A program made the translations under genes and the position numbers. A stretch of 64,000 nt of DNA, taken from positions 8,614,268-8,678,267 of the forward strand of contig NC_067206.1 in the NCBI RefSeq assembly GCF_026262505.1, read 5' to 3'. Below, piece after piece: positions 32,825-43,894 of this stretch. The notes below the pieces were generated by a model that saw only the letters and a list, made by a program, of their open reading frames with translations, was not told the origin of the DNA and made no database searches. Within the stretch, counting starts at the first letter, position 1, and each line of letters starts with the position of its first letter. This DNA is from Trichomonas vaginalis G3 (Eukaryota; Parabasalia; Trichomonadida; Trichomonadidae).

Positions 32825-34132
32825 ATGGCATCCCCATACCGTCATGTCTACGCAGAAATTGCGAAGGTAGAGAAATCATACCAAGAGGTCAACATCTCTA
32901 CAACATCTGTTGATACAAACCTTCTTGCTGCCAACTATCGCTATGTTGCATACCCAGTTGAAACATCTGGTGGTGGTCTTTTTGCAGTTCTTCCAGCTAA
33001 TGGCTACGGCAAAGTTGGAACAACAAATTCACTATTCCGTGGTCACACAGGCGGTGTTCTTGATGTTGACTTCAACCCATTCAATGATAACATCATTGCC
33101 TCAGCAGCAGAAGATGCTACTCTTCGTGTCTGGCAAATCAAGTTTAATGGCACTGATGTCGAAGAGCAGAATGAATCTCTCGCTGTTATGAAGGGTCACT
33201 CCCGTCGTGTTCAACGTGTTACATGGAACCCAGCAGTTAATAATTGCATTGCTACATTCGGTGCTGAAAAGAATGTCAAGGTTTGGGATGTTTCCAAGGC
33301 TTCCTGCGTTTTCACTTTCAAGGCTGGAAAGGATGATCTCCTTGATATCAACTGGAACCAGAACGGTAACCTCCTTGTTTACCCAATGAAGGACAAGAAG
33401 CTCCACGTCCTCGATATTCGTGCCAACGCTGAGACATTTGCTGTCAACTCTCATCCAGGCCTCCGTGGTGGTCGTGCTGTATTCTACGACAAGCTTAACA
33501 TGGTCGCTACAACAGGCTTCTCATCCTCCTCTGGCAGACGAATCGCAATTCGCGATATCCGTAATCCAGAGAATCCACTCGCCCAAATCGATGTCGATTC
33601 TAACAACGGTATCCTCGCTCCATTTATTGATGAAGATACAGGCGTTCTTGCTTGCTTCTCACGTGGTGATGCACTTATCCGCTTCTACGAATTACAATCA
33701 GCAGAAAATCCACTTGTTACATGCAATGCTTTCGCTTGCAAGGAAGCTGTCCGTGCATTTGCTCGTGCTCCGAAGTACTGCGTCGATACAAACGTTTGCG
33801 AAATCGACAGATTTTACATCATCAACCAGGCTAAGCAACTCCAGACAACACAGGTCATTGTACCACGTAAGAATGCTGAGATCTTCCAGGAGGATATCTA
33901 TCCAGAAACAAACGCACCAGTTCCAGGCATCGAATTCGACGCATGGAAGGCTGGAGGTGAGCCAAAGTTCCAGAAGATCTCTCTCGAGAACGGATACACC
34001 CCAGCTGATGGCGCTGCTTTCTCTGTCGAAGCTCAAGCCGAGGAAACTGTCGAATCTCTCAAGGAAGAGAACGAGAAGCTCCGCACAAGAATTGCTCAGC
34101 TTGAGGAGGAACTCCGCCAACTCAAGCATTAA
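32825..34132 (+). CDS. Coronin (WD40 actin-binding protein)
   Basis: A host gene of 435 residues from the ATG at 32825; an in-frame TTG two codons upstream is not needed. Coronins bind F-actin and the Arp2/3 complex and control actin turnover in the cortex. The N-terminal coronin signature is followed by WD repeats (RGHTGGVLDVDFNPFNDNII at about residues 65-85, MKGHSRRVQRVTWNP at about 123) making a seven-bladed propeller. The conserved EIFQEDIYPET lies near residue 355. A C-terminal coiled coil of about 32 residues (VESLKEENEKLRTRIAQLEE) would mediate oligomerisation. The length is normal for short coronins. Codon use is C-richer than in the Mavericks, as expected of a highly expressed gene. 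Confidence 0.96.
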   Translation: MASPYRHVYAEIAKVEKSYQEVNISTTSVDTNLLAANYRYVAYPVETSGGGLFAVLPANGYGKVGTTNSLFRGHTGGVLDVDFNPFNDNIIASAAEDATLRVWQIKFNGTDVEEQNESLAVMKGHSRRVQRVTWNPAVNNCIATFGAEKNVKVWDVSKASCVFTFKAGKDDLLDINWNQNGNLLVYPMKDKKLHVLDIRANAETFAVNSHPGLRGGRAVFYDKLNMVATTGFSSSSGRRIAIRDIRNPENPLAQIDVDSNNGILAPFIDEDTGVLACFSRGDALIRFYELQSAENPLVTCNAFACKEAVRAFARAPKYCVDTNVCEIDRFYIINQAKQLQTTQVIVPRKNAEIFQEDIYPETNAPVPGIEFDAWKAGGEPKFQKISLENGYTPADGAAFSVEAQAEETVESLKEENEKLRTRIAQLEEELRQLKH

Positions 34133-34244
34133 GTTTATTTACCAATTTTCTACCTAAGTTAAACTTAAACGATTTTCGGGAATATTCTAATCTTTTTTTT
34201 TGAAAAAATCTGACATACAAACAGAAGATAGCTATTTTTATTTT

Positions 34245-34251
34245 TCACTTA
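34245..34251 (+). promoter_or_regulatory. Initiator-like motif at VPS13-like start
   Basis: TCACTTA, close to the Trichomonas initiator (TCA with the A as +1), placing transcription start four bases before the ATG at 34251. Very short leaders are usual in trichomonads. Confidence 0.4.
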
Positions 34252-37200
34252 TGTTTAACGAGCTAATTGCTGATGTTGTTAACGCCGCATTATCAGCATA
34301 TATTGAAGGACTTACTAAAGATACTTTTAAGCTATCTTTACTTACTTCAAACCTAGAAATGAATAACGTAGAATTATATAAGTACGGTCTATTGCAGAAC
34401 AACATACCTATTACTATTGAAAAAGGCATAATTAAGTCAATTCGAGCGCATATTCCCTGGGCAACGTTCATGACGACGCCAATGGTTTTAAAGGTAAGTG
34501 ATGTTATGATTTCTTGCAAATGTTGGTGTTCAAATGATCAGCAATATCCATCAGTTAAACTACTACGTGAGATAAAACAGCATCAGATTAATGCTCATGA
34601 AGTTTTTAAATCAAAAATTAAGTCCTTACTTAAAATAATATCTCAATCATTATTCGTAAATACTATAACAAGTATTGTAGCAAAAGCTAAGCTCCAAATT
34701 GATAGAATTAACGTCAGAATAGAATTTGGAAACCGGAATTGCACAGTTTTTGGTTTTCAACTGGATAGACTCATAGTAGACGATGTTAAAAAACCTCACA
34801 ACATACTTGTTGAACGTGCATTCAGTATTTCGAATATATCTGCGTATATTGATCGAAATCAGACACCAATTGATTGTTCAAATACGGCTATCTTTTCTCA
34901 AATGATGAATAATGCGATTAACTCGACTCATGATTGGATCATGTTGCCAGGAAACATGACAGGAACTTGTTCAATGAAAGATATCAACAGTGAAATTGAA
35001 ATTGATACGAAAACAAGAAAAATTACGTTAGATTTGACTGATTGGCAGGTAGAATTTCTATTTCAAACCATGATAGAAATACCGAAATTCTTTAAATACT
35101 TAAAAGGTTCATTGGTTTTGAGAAATAAGAATATAAATACTGATCTAGTTGCATTTTGGAAATTTGTAGACCAAACATCTAGGAAAATGAATGAAAAAGA
35201 AGATGTTCGAATCGGAAATTTCAAAAATCTTTTCAAATTCATGAAAAAATACACTTCTAAATGGAAATCTAATCCGAATCCACCTGAGAAACCAAAAATT
35301 ATACAATACTGTGATATTATCTTTCCATATTATAATATTATTTTATGGAGATCAATGGCTGAGAACTCAAAAACTGGAAAACTGTCATTCAAAACGATGA
35401 AAAAAGTTATTGATCAAATTGACTTTGATGGCCAGTATATTTTTGTAAATCTATTGGCAAGAATCCATTTCATGTTCAGAACTCCTCTACTATTCTGCAG
35501 AATTCGATCACAGACTGATCAAGAAGGGCTTGTTTTCAATATTTCCAAGCCAACTCTCCATTTAAAGCAAATCAACAACGGAATTTCCATTGATATCACA
35601 TCCACAGCATTTTCTGCCCTCAGAAATGGTTACATAGTACTTGAATCACAAGATACAGATAATGAGGATTTCAAAATCCATTTGGAATTATTCAACGAAA
35701 ATTCCAAGTTTTTCACACGCTTGTCCATCGATGTTTTGGCTACAAATTACACTGTAGATGTTCCAAAACTGCTTAGCGTTCAGATCCCATTCGATCTGTT
35801 CGGAATGATTGAGACTATTATCAAAATTATGAAGCATCCAGCATTTATCATTCCGCCAATTGAGTTTTCGTTGAATACTCCACCAACGCAGATCTTTTTG
35901 AAGATGAACAATCAAGTAGATTTCTTGATAGTGATTGAATCTTTAGCCATTTCGACGTCTCTGTTTTCTGCAAAAGATTTTCTGGTAAACCTCACTTTAT
36001 CAAATGTCAGTATTTCATTTGGAAAGAGGATCCAGCACAAACTTCTAGATGATTTCAATATGGAATGTAAAATAACAAAACAAGGTACAGAAATCAATGT
36101 CAAACCTTTCACTGCAGAGTTTAGTTGGAGTAATATTGATCTTTTGTACTCAATTTTGCCACTTCCTTTACCAAACATTGAATTAAATCAGATCCTCCAT
36201 TTAATTTCCATACTTCCAAAATATAGTATCTCCATCAATGCTCCAAGTGGAACAATAAATCTTGGGATGCCATATTGGAGTTCTCCGCTGAAACTATCAT
36301 TCGAATCAGCGAAAATTCAGACTATGATCCCGGAGTTGAATGTAAGAATGGATGTTGAACAATTTGGAATTGAGCGTATAATATCGGCTCAAAAAGTATC
36401 TCTCGGCTTGAAAGATTTCGCAATCACAATGAATGTTTCATTCTGCCATCTCTATTTCTTCCGATTTTTCGAGTTTTTGCCAAAGAACTTAAATATGTAC
36501 TTGCCCAGCGGCCTCACTATTCCTCCAATCAAAATGTCGCTCTCTGTCGAAAAGTTCATGGTCGACGCAAGTTTGAAGGAACAAGAGAAGTTCATTCTTG
36601 AATTTTCGAATTTTGATGCTGATAACTTTAGAATGCTCTCGAAATTAGCTGTGTCAACATCTGTATTCATCAGATTGGATAGCTACCATTTCACAGAGAC
36701 ATTTCCTGTTACTGGTTCTCTCGAGATAAACGGAGGCCTCTTCAAAGTTAATTTGGATTTCGAAAAAGTACCGTTTTTAATGACTGACTTTTTGTTGAAC
36801 CACTTTTTGTCTGTTCCATTTGATGTAGATACAATATTCCCAGATGGATTGACGCTCGATGTGTCTGCAAAGATTGGTAATTTATCAGTTTACAATTATT
36901 TAAATCTCAAGACGATAAAAATTGATTTTATTGTCAACAAAAATGAATTGAGAGGCTCTTTAAGCATGGAAAAGATGGATATGATCTTCTCAAAGGTCGA
37001 ATGCCAAAATTCATCTTTGTGTCTAATCGACTTCGACCTCAAAAACAGAAAATCAAAAATTGTAGTCAATGATACTGTTTTGACAATCAATTTATTGCAG
37101 ATTTACGAGGAGTTTATTCCTATTTTGTTGAATGCCAATATAAAGATGCCACCTCCAATGGCAATTGATTTGACAATGAAGCCAAGTTCTTTAGTTTTAG

Positions 37201-40200
37201 TTTTGCCGAATTCAGACTGCATCCATTGCGGTTTGTCCGATACTATGACCGCAAAAATCAACACAAAAGCATTTTCAATTGATGCAGGCATCAAAAATGT
37301 TTTTGCAAGATTCAACAATTGCGACATCTTTAACCTCCAGTTTATTAATATCAAAGGAGATATCGAGAAGTTCAATATTGTTTTGGGTAAATTGAATGCT
37401 TCTTCTTCCATTTGGCACATTCTAAGTTTGCTGAACTCTGTCAAGGAATTCCATATATATCCTTTCAAGCTTTCACAAATATATCTACCAAATATTGAAG
37501 TTATATTTGATAGGATAAATTTGTCGCTTTGTAGCCAAACAAAATCAATGAAATTCGGACCAAAAACATTAGAAATAGAATGCGTAAATACAAGTCTTGA
37601 TGTCATAGACAATTTTGTTTGCTTCAAGACAGATTTCAAAGGATTTTCATCTTCCTCACACTTCAATCGCCAAAATCTCATAGAAAAATCGAATATGACT
37701 TTCAATTTTGACTTGAAGAAATGTGCGGAAATGAACATCAGCATAGATCATCCGCTGAATTTGAATATCAACAAAAAGATTCTCTCATCAATTTTGAAAA
37801 CAATAAATTTCAAAGACAAAAAACCTTCACTCCTGTTTACAAACGAAACAAATAGAAATTTTGTTTTGCAATACTTCAATCACAGAATAGAACTGAAGCC
37901 TAACTCTTCTTTACACGATTTCACAACGGAGTACTTCGAAGTATTCTATCTCTCCGACTTCAAAAACACTGAAGAAATTGTTTTGAGTGATTTCATTGAA
38001 GAAAAAGTTGTTGTTTTGAATCAATTAAATGTTATCGCTGTTTTTAATAATGAAAAGGTGATAATTCAGCCAAAACTCAAAGTACAAAATCAAACTCCAT
38101 TGAATTTAATAATAAATAATCGATTGATCTCAAAATATGATGAATGCGAACTAGATGTTAATAATTCGACAGAATTAAATTTGTTTGCAGGTGAACAATA
38201 TTATAAAATCAGTTTGGTTGGCGAAGTTAAGTTTACGATTGGAGATTTGTATTTGATCTCGACTCCCGTTGAGCGCAACTCCCAGACAACAGTTGTTATT
38301 CATCCACTATTTTTAGTTTACAATAATTTACCATTCGCAATTTTTATTTCTTCAAAAATGTCAGCAAGTTATAATAACTATGTCGATTCTTCCAATTATG
38401 TCGGATTAGTAAAAGTCTCGGAAGAGCAAAAATTCCTAAGATTTTACATCTCTTCAAAAGACAGGATTAAATCATCAAAATGCAAAATTGATACAGAAAT
38501 AAAAGAAGGAAAAATAGAAGTCACTCTATCCAATGAAATCAAGGCAAATGTTTCTTATTACATTGACGAATCAAACAAAATCTATTTGTCTGGAAATGTT
38601 GTTCATAACTTGACAAACATTCCATTTGTTATATCATCTTTTCCCGTTAAGTTTTCAAATAGCCAAAATATGGCGAAAATTAATAGAATTTTGTCATCTC
38701 CGAGATTTGAAATTGATCAAAAAGAACAGAGATTATCAATAGATGAGCCTAAATCGATGGTGAAAAGCATTTCTCACGAATCAATTATTTCAAGTCCTAG
38801 GAGCGATAAAGCGGAAAACTCTATTTTAGCTGATGAAGAAAAACCCAAGCAAATTGTTACAAAATTTATTAATGATGAATTTGATGACAAAACTGATGAT
38901 GAGGATTTGAAACTTTTAATAAAAAAGGACAAAATAAAAGTGAAAGAAAGTCCAAAAAGGAAGTCAATTTCTAGATCGATTTCAAGCATATCTTTGCGCA
39001 AGCAACAAGTTGACAATATCGCTCCATCATCTGGTGTTTTCGATGGTTTGGTATTTGTTCCAAAAGATGAAATAACTCTAATTAATTCATTAGATAAGAT
39101 TTTTATTTCGAACCAAGAAATCAATACCTCGCATAAAACTCATCATCTGCATCTTGAAAACTTGCCTTCACAGGAATTTCCAATAAACGTTTTCAAGTAT
39201 GAGAACGAAATATTCATTGTTCCGTCAACTGTCATCATCAACGACTTGAGTAGGGATATTTTTGTTGACACAATAACCACGCATAATCACAAGCTGATGT
39301 CCAAGCAAGGCTTCGTTCTGTACTCAATCAACACATCGCTTCTTGTAAAGATTTCCTTCAACAACTCGAAATACTCGAAACCTATCAACGTTCTGGAGTT
39401 AAAGAAAGACCAAGACCTTTACATAGGTAATGAATTCGTCACTTTACATGTCGAAAATAAAAACTATGTGAAGCACATTGTAATAAAAGCAGCAAAAACA
39501 GCAAGGAAACACAGAATTGCGAACAAAACAAACTTATCAATCAAAGTAAAACAAAGTCAGAGTGAAAAAGAGTTTGTTGAAATCAAACCTAATGAAACAA
39601 TTTATTTCGTTGTCGAAAAATTTTACCAAAGTTCTTCATTCCTAGATGTCATAGCCTGCGACAAATTCTTCTCATTGGATCTCAGCCGCTGTAGTTTCCA
39701 AAAGAAATTAGACGGTGCATTGTATTACTTAGTTAATTTCATTTTGTTTTCGGATCAAGTTTCTATTGAATTTTCAGAAATTCCAGAGATAATCAGTGAT
39801 AACATTCTTTTCGATATCAATTTCATAATCAGAGAGATGGTTTTGAACTTCACGGATTCCGAAATGAGGCCACTCTGCCTGCTATTGCTTTCGAATCAGA
39901 ATACAGATATACAATTTGACAAAAGCGGCTTCGGGATCAATTTTTCTTTGAGTTCCGTCAATCTGATCAACAAAATGCAGAAGCCTGTTTTTGAAAATGT
40001 CATGTTTTCTGATGGAGGAAACAAAGATTTTGTCATCAAATTTAATTCTCATTTTTCGGGATTAATTAAGATCGATTATTTAACTATAGAAATCGGACAA
40101 ACAACCGTGTGTTTGGACCTGAATTTCATTTCCCAGTTTTTGAAGTTAATTCCAGAAAATCCACCAAACTTTACCCAAAAACCTGATTTATATTTGTTAC

Positions 40201-41114
40201 CTTTTGAAAGACAGTTTAGAGAGTGTGAAATATATTATTTATTATCTCTTTTCATTCCAGAAAATTTGTGGAAATGTTTTTGCTTGAAAAACATCAAGGT
40301 TTGTCCAACAAAGTTAGCTCTTTCTTTTCAACCACACGTTGAAAATAGTCTCCCAAGATTATTCCAAGTCCTTCCAAAAGTTGAGAACGCTGTAATGGTG
40401 TTTAAACGTCCAATATTTGAGGTTAATGAAGTGAAATCGCTTTTCTCGGTCTTAAATGGTTTTAGCAAGAGGTCACTCTTCAGAGCTGGGTTTAGTTTAA
40501 TGCGAAACACAGAGTTAATGGGGCTTCCAAGCTCTAACATCAAGAAGTACTTCTACAATAAGAAGAAAGGATTCACTGTCAGATTTCTCTCGACTGGTAT
40601 TTCTATCATCCAAACTGTATTTGCATATTTATCAAATACATTGCACATCCTATGCAATACTGAGAATATCATAGAAAGTAATCGCGCTGTTTGGGGTGTG
40701 CTGAGCTTTATCTCAGCTTTGTGCATTTCCTTTAGATCTTTTTCAAACTTGAGATCACTACGCCCTTCAAGTATTTTCATATGTTTTACTCTGTTTTTGG
40801 CAAATATAATTCTGGCTTTTGTTGATCTGTTCTACGGATTGACTGACTGGACTCTGCATAATTTAGCAGGAGAAGTCCAAAATGAAGATGAAATAGTCGA
40901 AATTCCTGATGATGTTTGCATCGCAAATGGAGAAATTTCTGTTTCTGGTGAAAAGATTCCAATTGAAGAAATAGAAGATTTGAAAACTGAAGATAAATAT
41001 GTCTCATTTTATCTTCCTAGCGGAAAGGAGGTTTTAATCGACTGCGAAAATGATGATGATGCTGAAAAACTATACCAATTAATTGTAAATGAGAAAGAAA
41101 AATTCTCAGATTAA
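34251..41114 (+). CDS. VPS13-like bridge lipid-transfer protein
   Basis: A host gene of 2287 residues from the ATG at 34251. The N-terminal chorein motif is clear: MFNELIADVVNAALSAYIEG at residues 1-20, then a GIIKSIRAHIPW segment near residue 62. The long middle is repetitive beta-rich sequence as in the lipid-conducting groove of VPS13-family proteins, which move phospholipids between membranes at contact sites. A serine- and lysine-rich, disordered linker lies at about 1480-1590, followed by a VAB-like region. Two hydrophobic segments sit at about 2125-2200, and the tail (after about 2240) resembles a small PH-like fold. It is shorter than yeast Vps13 (about 3100). No intron is seen. Upstream TTG starts are rejected because the chorein motif begins at this ATG. 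Confidence 0.9.
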   Translation: MFNELIADVVNAALSAYIEGLTKDTFKLSLLTSNLEMNNVELYKYGLLQNNIPITIEKGIIKSIRAHIPWATFMTTPMVLKVSDVMISCKCWCSNDQQYPSVKLLREIKQHQINAHEVFKSKIKSLLKIISQSLFVNTITSIVAKAKLQIDRINVRIEFGNRNCTVFGFQLDRLIVDDVKKPHNILVERAFSISNISAYIDRNQTPIDCSNTAIFSQMMNNAINSTHDWIMLPGNMTGTCSMKDINSEIEIDTKTRKITLDLTDWQVEFLFQTMIEIPKFFKYLKGSLVLRNKNINTDLVAFWKFVDQTSRKMNEKEDVRIGNFKNLFKFMKKYTSKWKSNPNPPEKPKIIQYCDIIFPYYNIILWRSMAENSKTGKLSFKTMKKVIDQIDFDGQYIFVNLLARIHFMFRTPLLFCRIRSQTDQEGLVFNISKPTLHLKQINNGISIDITSTAFSALRNGYIVLESQDTDNEDFKIHLELFNENSKFFTRLSIDVLATNYTVDVPKLLSVQIPFDLFGMIETIIKIMKHPAFIIPPIEFSLNTPPTQIFLKMNNQVDFLIVIESLAISTSLFSAKDFLVNLTLSNVSISFGKRIQHKLLDDFNMECKITKQGTEINVKPFTAEFSWSNIDLLYSILPLPLPNIELNQILHLISILPKYSISINAPSGTINLGMPYWSSPLKLSFESAKIQTMIPELNVRMDVEQFGIERIISAQKVSLGLKDFAITMNVSFCHLYFFRFFEFLPKNLNMYLPSGLTIPPIKMSLSVEKFMVDASLKEQEKFILEFSNFDADNFRMLSKLAVSTSVFIRLDSYHFTETFPVTGSLEINGGLFKVNLDFEKVPFLMTDFLLNHFLSVPFDVDTIFPDGLTLDVSAKIGNLSVYNYLNLKTIKIDFIVNKNELRGSLSMEKMDMIFSKVECQNSSLCLIDFDLKNRKSKIVVNDTVLTINLLQIYEEFIPILLNANIKMPPPMAIDLTMKPSSLVLVLPNSDCIHCGLSDTMTAKINTKAFSIDAGIKNVFARFNNCDIFNLQFINIKGDIEKFNIVLGKLNASSSIWHILSLLNSVKEFHIYPFKLSQIYLPNIEVIFDRINLSLCSQTKSMKFGPKTLEIECVNTSLDVIDNFVCFKTDFKGFSSSSHFNRQNLIEKSNMTFNFDLKKCAEMNISIDHPLNLNINKKILSSILKTINFKDKKPSLLFTNETNRNFVLQYFNHRIELKPNSSLHDFTTEYFEVFYLSDFKNTEEIVLSDFIEEKVVVLNQLNVIAVFNNEKVIIQPKLKVQNQTPLNLIINNRLISKYDECELDVNNSTELNLFAGEQYYKISLVGEVKFTIGDLYLISTPVERNSQTTVVIHPLFLVYNNLPFAIFISSKMSASYNNYVDSSNYVGLVKVSEEQKFLRFYISSKDRIKSSKCKIDTEIKEGKIEVTLSNEIKANVSYYIDESNKIYLSGNVVHNLTNIPFVISSFPVKFSNSQNMAKINRILSSPRFEIDQKEQRLSIDEPKSMVKSISHESIISSPRSDKAENSILADEEKPKQIVTKFINDEFDDKTDDEDLKLLIKKDKIKVKESPKRKSISRSISSISLRKQQVDNIAPSSGVFDGLVFVPKDEITLINSLDKIFISNQEINTSHKTHHLHLENLPSQEFPINVFKYENEIFIVPSTVIINDLSRDIFVDTITTHNHKLMSKQGFVLYSINTSLLVKISFNNSKYSKPINVLELKKDQDLYIGNEFVTLHVENKNYVKHIVIKAAKTARKHRIANKTNLSIKVKQSQSEKEFVEIKPNETIYFVVEKFYQSSSFLDVIACDKFFSLDLSRCSFQKKLDGALYYLVNFILFSDQVSIEFSEIPEIISDNILFDINFIIREMVLNFTDSEMRPLCLLLLSNQNTDIQFDKSGFGINFSLSSVNLINKMQKPVFENVMFSDGGNKDFVIKFNSHFSGLIKIDYLTIEIGQTTVCLDLNFISQFLKLIPENPPNFTQKPDLYLLPFERQFRECEIYYLLSLFIPENLWKCFCLKNIKVCPTKLALSFQPHVENSLPRLFQVLPKVENAVMVFKRPIFEVNEVKSLFSVLNGFSKRSLFRAGFSLMRNTELMGLPSSNIKKYFYNKKKGFTVRFLSTGISIIQTVFAYLSNTLHILCNTENIIESNRAVWGVLSFISALCISFRSFSNLRSLRPSSIFICFTLFLANIILAFVDLFYGLTDWTLHNLAGEVQNEDEIVEIPDDVCIANGEISVSGEKIPIEEIEDLKTEDKYVSFYLPSGKEVLIDCENDDDAEKLYQLIVNEKEKFSD

Positions 41115-41268
41115 ATTTATATTGTTGTTGTCTTTTTTTGTATGTTATGTTGTATAAACTATTTGATATTAGTGTAAGTTACTGTATATCTTCATTTTCA
41201 TTAGAATTTAGAAAAGAGAGTCAAAATTAATGAACAGTGAATCTTGGAAAGATTTAAGAGGGAAAAAT

Positions 41269-41347
41269 GGTCACTCTGGGGTTCGAACCCAGGCCCTCGC
41301 GGACCAGTGCCTTAAACTGGCGCCTTAGACCACTCGGCCAAATGACC
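41269..41347 (-). tRNA. tRNA-Leu (AAG)
   Basis: The minus strand reads GGTCATTTGGCCGAGTGGTC and folds as a tRNA. The acceptor GGTCATT pairs with AGTGACC. The anticodon arm is CCAGT-TTAAGGC-ACTGG with anticodon AAG. The T arm is CTGGG-TTCGAAC-CCCAG. The variable arm of about 11 bases suits leucine. A T-run follows on the minus strand as a polymerase III terminator. No intron. Confidence 0.96.
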
Positions 41348-41519
41348 TGAACGAAAACTTTGATTTATTTTCTTCTGATAATGCAAATATGTCTCAAAAG
41401 TTCTCCCTCAATTACAACTAAATTTTTTCTTAGATTTTAATAATTGAATTCTAAATATTGTTTTCATTTTAATTTATTTTTTAAATTTTTGAATTCAATT
41501 CAAAAATTCAAACACAACG

Positions 41520-42071
41520 ATGGAGGAAACTATTGATCCATCGCAGTTTGACCTTAGACGTTGGAACGTTGGAGGTTGGGAGTCATCTAAACTCAAAACA
41601 AAAGCGAATGGAAAATGGATATACATATATGATGGCGATTCTAAACAATTGATCAATTTGCCAGAACCAATCCATTTTGAAAAGCGTTATATACCACCCA
41701 ATTATTCCAAGCATGATCATTTACCAGTTCAAAGCTTATTCGATACACGCACATTTGAACGATCGATCGAAAACCCCTCTACCAGAAAGGCTCCATTATC
41801 TTTTAGTCAACCAGTTCCCCCTGGAAAGCTTGTTGCGCCTGTTGTTTATTCGCAATTTTGTCAAAGCAAAAGATTGAATGGAGTCAGAACAGCCAAATGC
41901 TCTCCAAGAAAGAAGTTACTTCAAAGGGCCAGTACCTCAGTTGAAAAACGTTCTTTTTCACAGTCACAAAAAGATTCAATCGATAGTACGTTATCACCAT
42001 TTATTACTCACTTTGCACCGGCCGAAATTATCACAACTCAATCAGCAACTCTACCACCAAGAAATATTTGA
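41520..42071 (+). CDS. Unknown host protein (183 aa)
   Basis: An open frame starting MEETIDPSQFDLRRWNVGGW. The first 60 residues are acidic to mixed with several Trp and Tyr; the rest is basic, Ser/Pro-rich and probably disordered. There is no recognisable domain, signal peptide or membrane segment. It is convergent with the coiled-coil gene 279 bases away. Composition and codon use match host genes. The ATG follows an A-rich leader, with TCA motifs 15-30 bases upstream. Confidence 0.7.
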   Translation: MEETIDPSQFDLRRWNVGGWESSKLKTKANGKWIYIYDGDSKQLINLPEPIHFEKRYIPPNYSKHDHLPVQSLFDTRTFERSIENPSTRKAPLSFSQPVPPGKLVAPVVYSQFCQSKRLNGVRTAKCSPRKKLLQRASTSVEKRSFSQSQKDSIDSTLSPFITHFAPAEIITTQSATLPPRNI

Positions 42072-42349
42072 ATTTTATAATATTTTTTATTTCAATTTTT
42101 TTCGTACTTCACTTAATAAAGGATGGAAAGAGTGTAGTCTTTTCTCCTTTAAGTCCTATGAAGTTATATTATTTCAATATGTTAATTCAAAATATTTGTA
42201 TATTTTCATCAACATCCTAGTAAACATTAACTACAATTATGTATATGTATATCTTTAGATGTTTACTCATACGTGATCATAATTATAAGGGGAAAAAATG
42301 TACATTTTAAAATATTTGTTTATTAAAATTAAGAAGAAGGGAAAAAAAT

Positions 42350-43816
42350 TTAATCAAGGCTAAGTATTCTTGATTTCTGTCTTGATGATGTATTTGATCT
42401 TCTATAGTTCATCTGTGACGAACTCTGTTGTGAAGCAGATATCTGGTTATTAACATTAGAAATCTCATTTTGTATCTGCTGATTCTGCTGCTTTGCTGCA
42501 TCGATATTTCTCATTATCTCTGATATCTCCTGGTTGAGTTTGAATGCTTCGTTTTGCTCAAAATTCACTTTTTGGTTCAGTTCGGCCTTGTTTTGGATCA
42601 GAGTCGCTTTGTACTCCATGGAGAGCGACATCTGTTTGCGGAGTTCGTCGACGGAGTTTGAGAAATCGAGATGGAGCTGGTCCAGCTTGTTCTGCACATC
42701 TGATAGCTTGGAAACGAGGTTTTTGTTCTTCATTTGCAGTTTCTGGGTCATTTCGCTCTCTTTCTGCACAGTTTGTGAGAATTCGCTATTTGTGCCGTTT
42801 TTTGAACGCAAAATCTGCTGGTTCAGCTGATTTATGCTGCTTTGTATCATTTCTAGCTTGTTCTTCATCATGGAAATGCTGTTTTCGGTTTCTTCAATAG
42901 ATTTCATCGAATCGGCTGAATAATCAATCCGTGGAATGGAATTGAGGGTAGAATTGAATTCAGAAATCTTGTTCTGATGGTTGGTAATTATGTCTTTGTT
43001 GTTTTTAAGCTGTTCATCAAGATTGGAAATATCAAATTCGATTTCTTGGATTTCTTGACGATATCTCGAAGTAAACTTGTTTGTCTTCTCGATGTTGTAG
43101 CTATATTCATCATTTTCATCTATTGTTGATTTAATTTCCTTTGTTAAATTTGAAATTAAAGATTTGCACTCTTCAATCTTCAAATTGTTTGTGGATATAG
43201 CTGTTTCTGTTGATTTAACGTCGCTTTCGATTTGATTCTGTTGTTCATTTAGTGAATTGAGCTCGGAATTAATATTATTTGTATTCGAAACGATTTCTTT
43301 AGTTGCTTGTAATGATTTTTCGATTTCCCCTTCTGTGTCTTTGATAGTTTTATCGTTCTCATTGACTTCATTTGATATCTTCGTCGAGATTTTTGATAAT
43401 TCTTCAAACTTCTGGGAAATTAAGCTTGAAACAGCTCCTACTGATTGATGAAGCTCATGACAATGTTCGATGGCAGTCATGTCATTGTTAAGACTGTCTT
43501 TCTTCTCTTGTATCTTGTTGGAATATGATTCGAGATTTTCATGAATCTTTTTGGCTTCCTCTTTGATTGATTCTATCTCTATACGGATTGCTTGTGTTTC
43601 ATTATTTGCAGATTGTATTGCATCGCATAGGTCTTTTGTTGAATTATATTCAGGCTGAATGGAAGATGAAGAGGGTTCTGATTTGGAAATTGTCGAAAGA
43701 GTCCTTGAATTAGGTTTGGAAAGAGATGGAGTAGAAGGCTTCCATGCTTTTGAAGATTGATTATTATTGTTTGTTTCCTTTTTCTTCAGGAAGCTAAGCA
43801 TTAAAATTTCATTCAA
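42350..43816 (-). CDS. Coiled-coil protein (488 aa)
   Basis: A minus-strand host gene starting MNEILMLSFLKKKETNNNNQ; a second ATG six codons in is an equally good start. Residues 1-70 are Ser/Pro/Asn-rich and disordered. About 70-460 is continuous heptad-patterned coiled coil rich in Glu, Lys, Asn, Gln and Ser. The tail is Gln/Asn- and Ser-rich and ends RQKSRILSLD. A cytoskeletal or scaffold role is likely, but coiled coils share composition across unrelated families, so no specific function is assigned. Confidence 0.8.
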   Translation of the reverse strand: MNEILMLSFLKKKETNNNNQSSKAWKPSTPSLSKPNSRTLSTISKSEPSSSSIQPEYNSTKDLCDAIQSANNETQAIRIEIESIKEEAKKIHENLESYSNKIQEKKDSLNNDMTAIEHCHELHQSVGAVSSLISQKFEELSKISTKISNEVNENDKTIKDTEGEIEKSLQATKEIVSNTNNINSELNSLNEQQNQIESDVKSTETAISTNNLKIEECKSLISNLTKEIKSTIDENDEYSYNIEKTNKFTSRYRQEIQEIEFDISNLDEQLKNNKDIITNHQNKISEFNSTLNSIPRIDYSADSMKSIEETENSISMMKNKLEMIQSSINQLNQQILRSKNGTNSEFSQTVQKESEMTQKLQMKNKNLVSKLSDVQNKLDQLHLDFSNSVDELRKQMSLSMEYKATLIQNKAELNQKVNFEQNEAFKLNQEISEIMRNIDAAKQQNQQIQNEISNVNNQISASQQSSSQMNYRRSNTSSRQKSRILSLD

Positions 43817-43894
43817 TGCATCACATCATATTTCATATCATATGTCATTCGATATAATTGTATCATTAATTTATTTAACAGTTTAAAAATTTAA

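Noticed and set aside
33420-34157. 245-codon and other overlapping frames across coronin
   Set aside because: Serine- and leucine-rich shadows of the coronin frame with no family support.
32819-34250. Upstream TTG starts for coronin and the VPS13-like gene
   Set aside because: ATG codons at 32825 and 34251 coincide with the family N-termini. TTG initiation is not expected in this nucleus.
34238-41007. Minus-strand frames opposite the VPS13-like gene
   Set aside because: Shadows of a long AT-rich coding sequence; no motif or start context.
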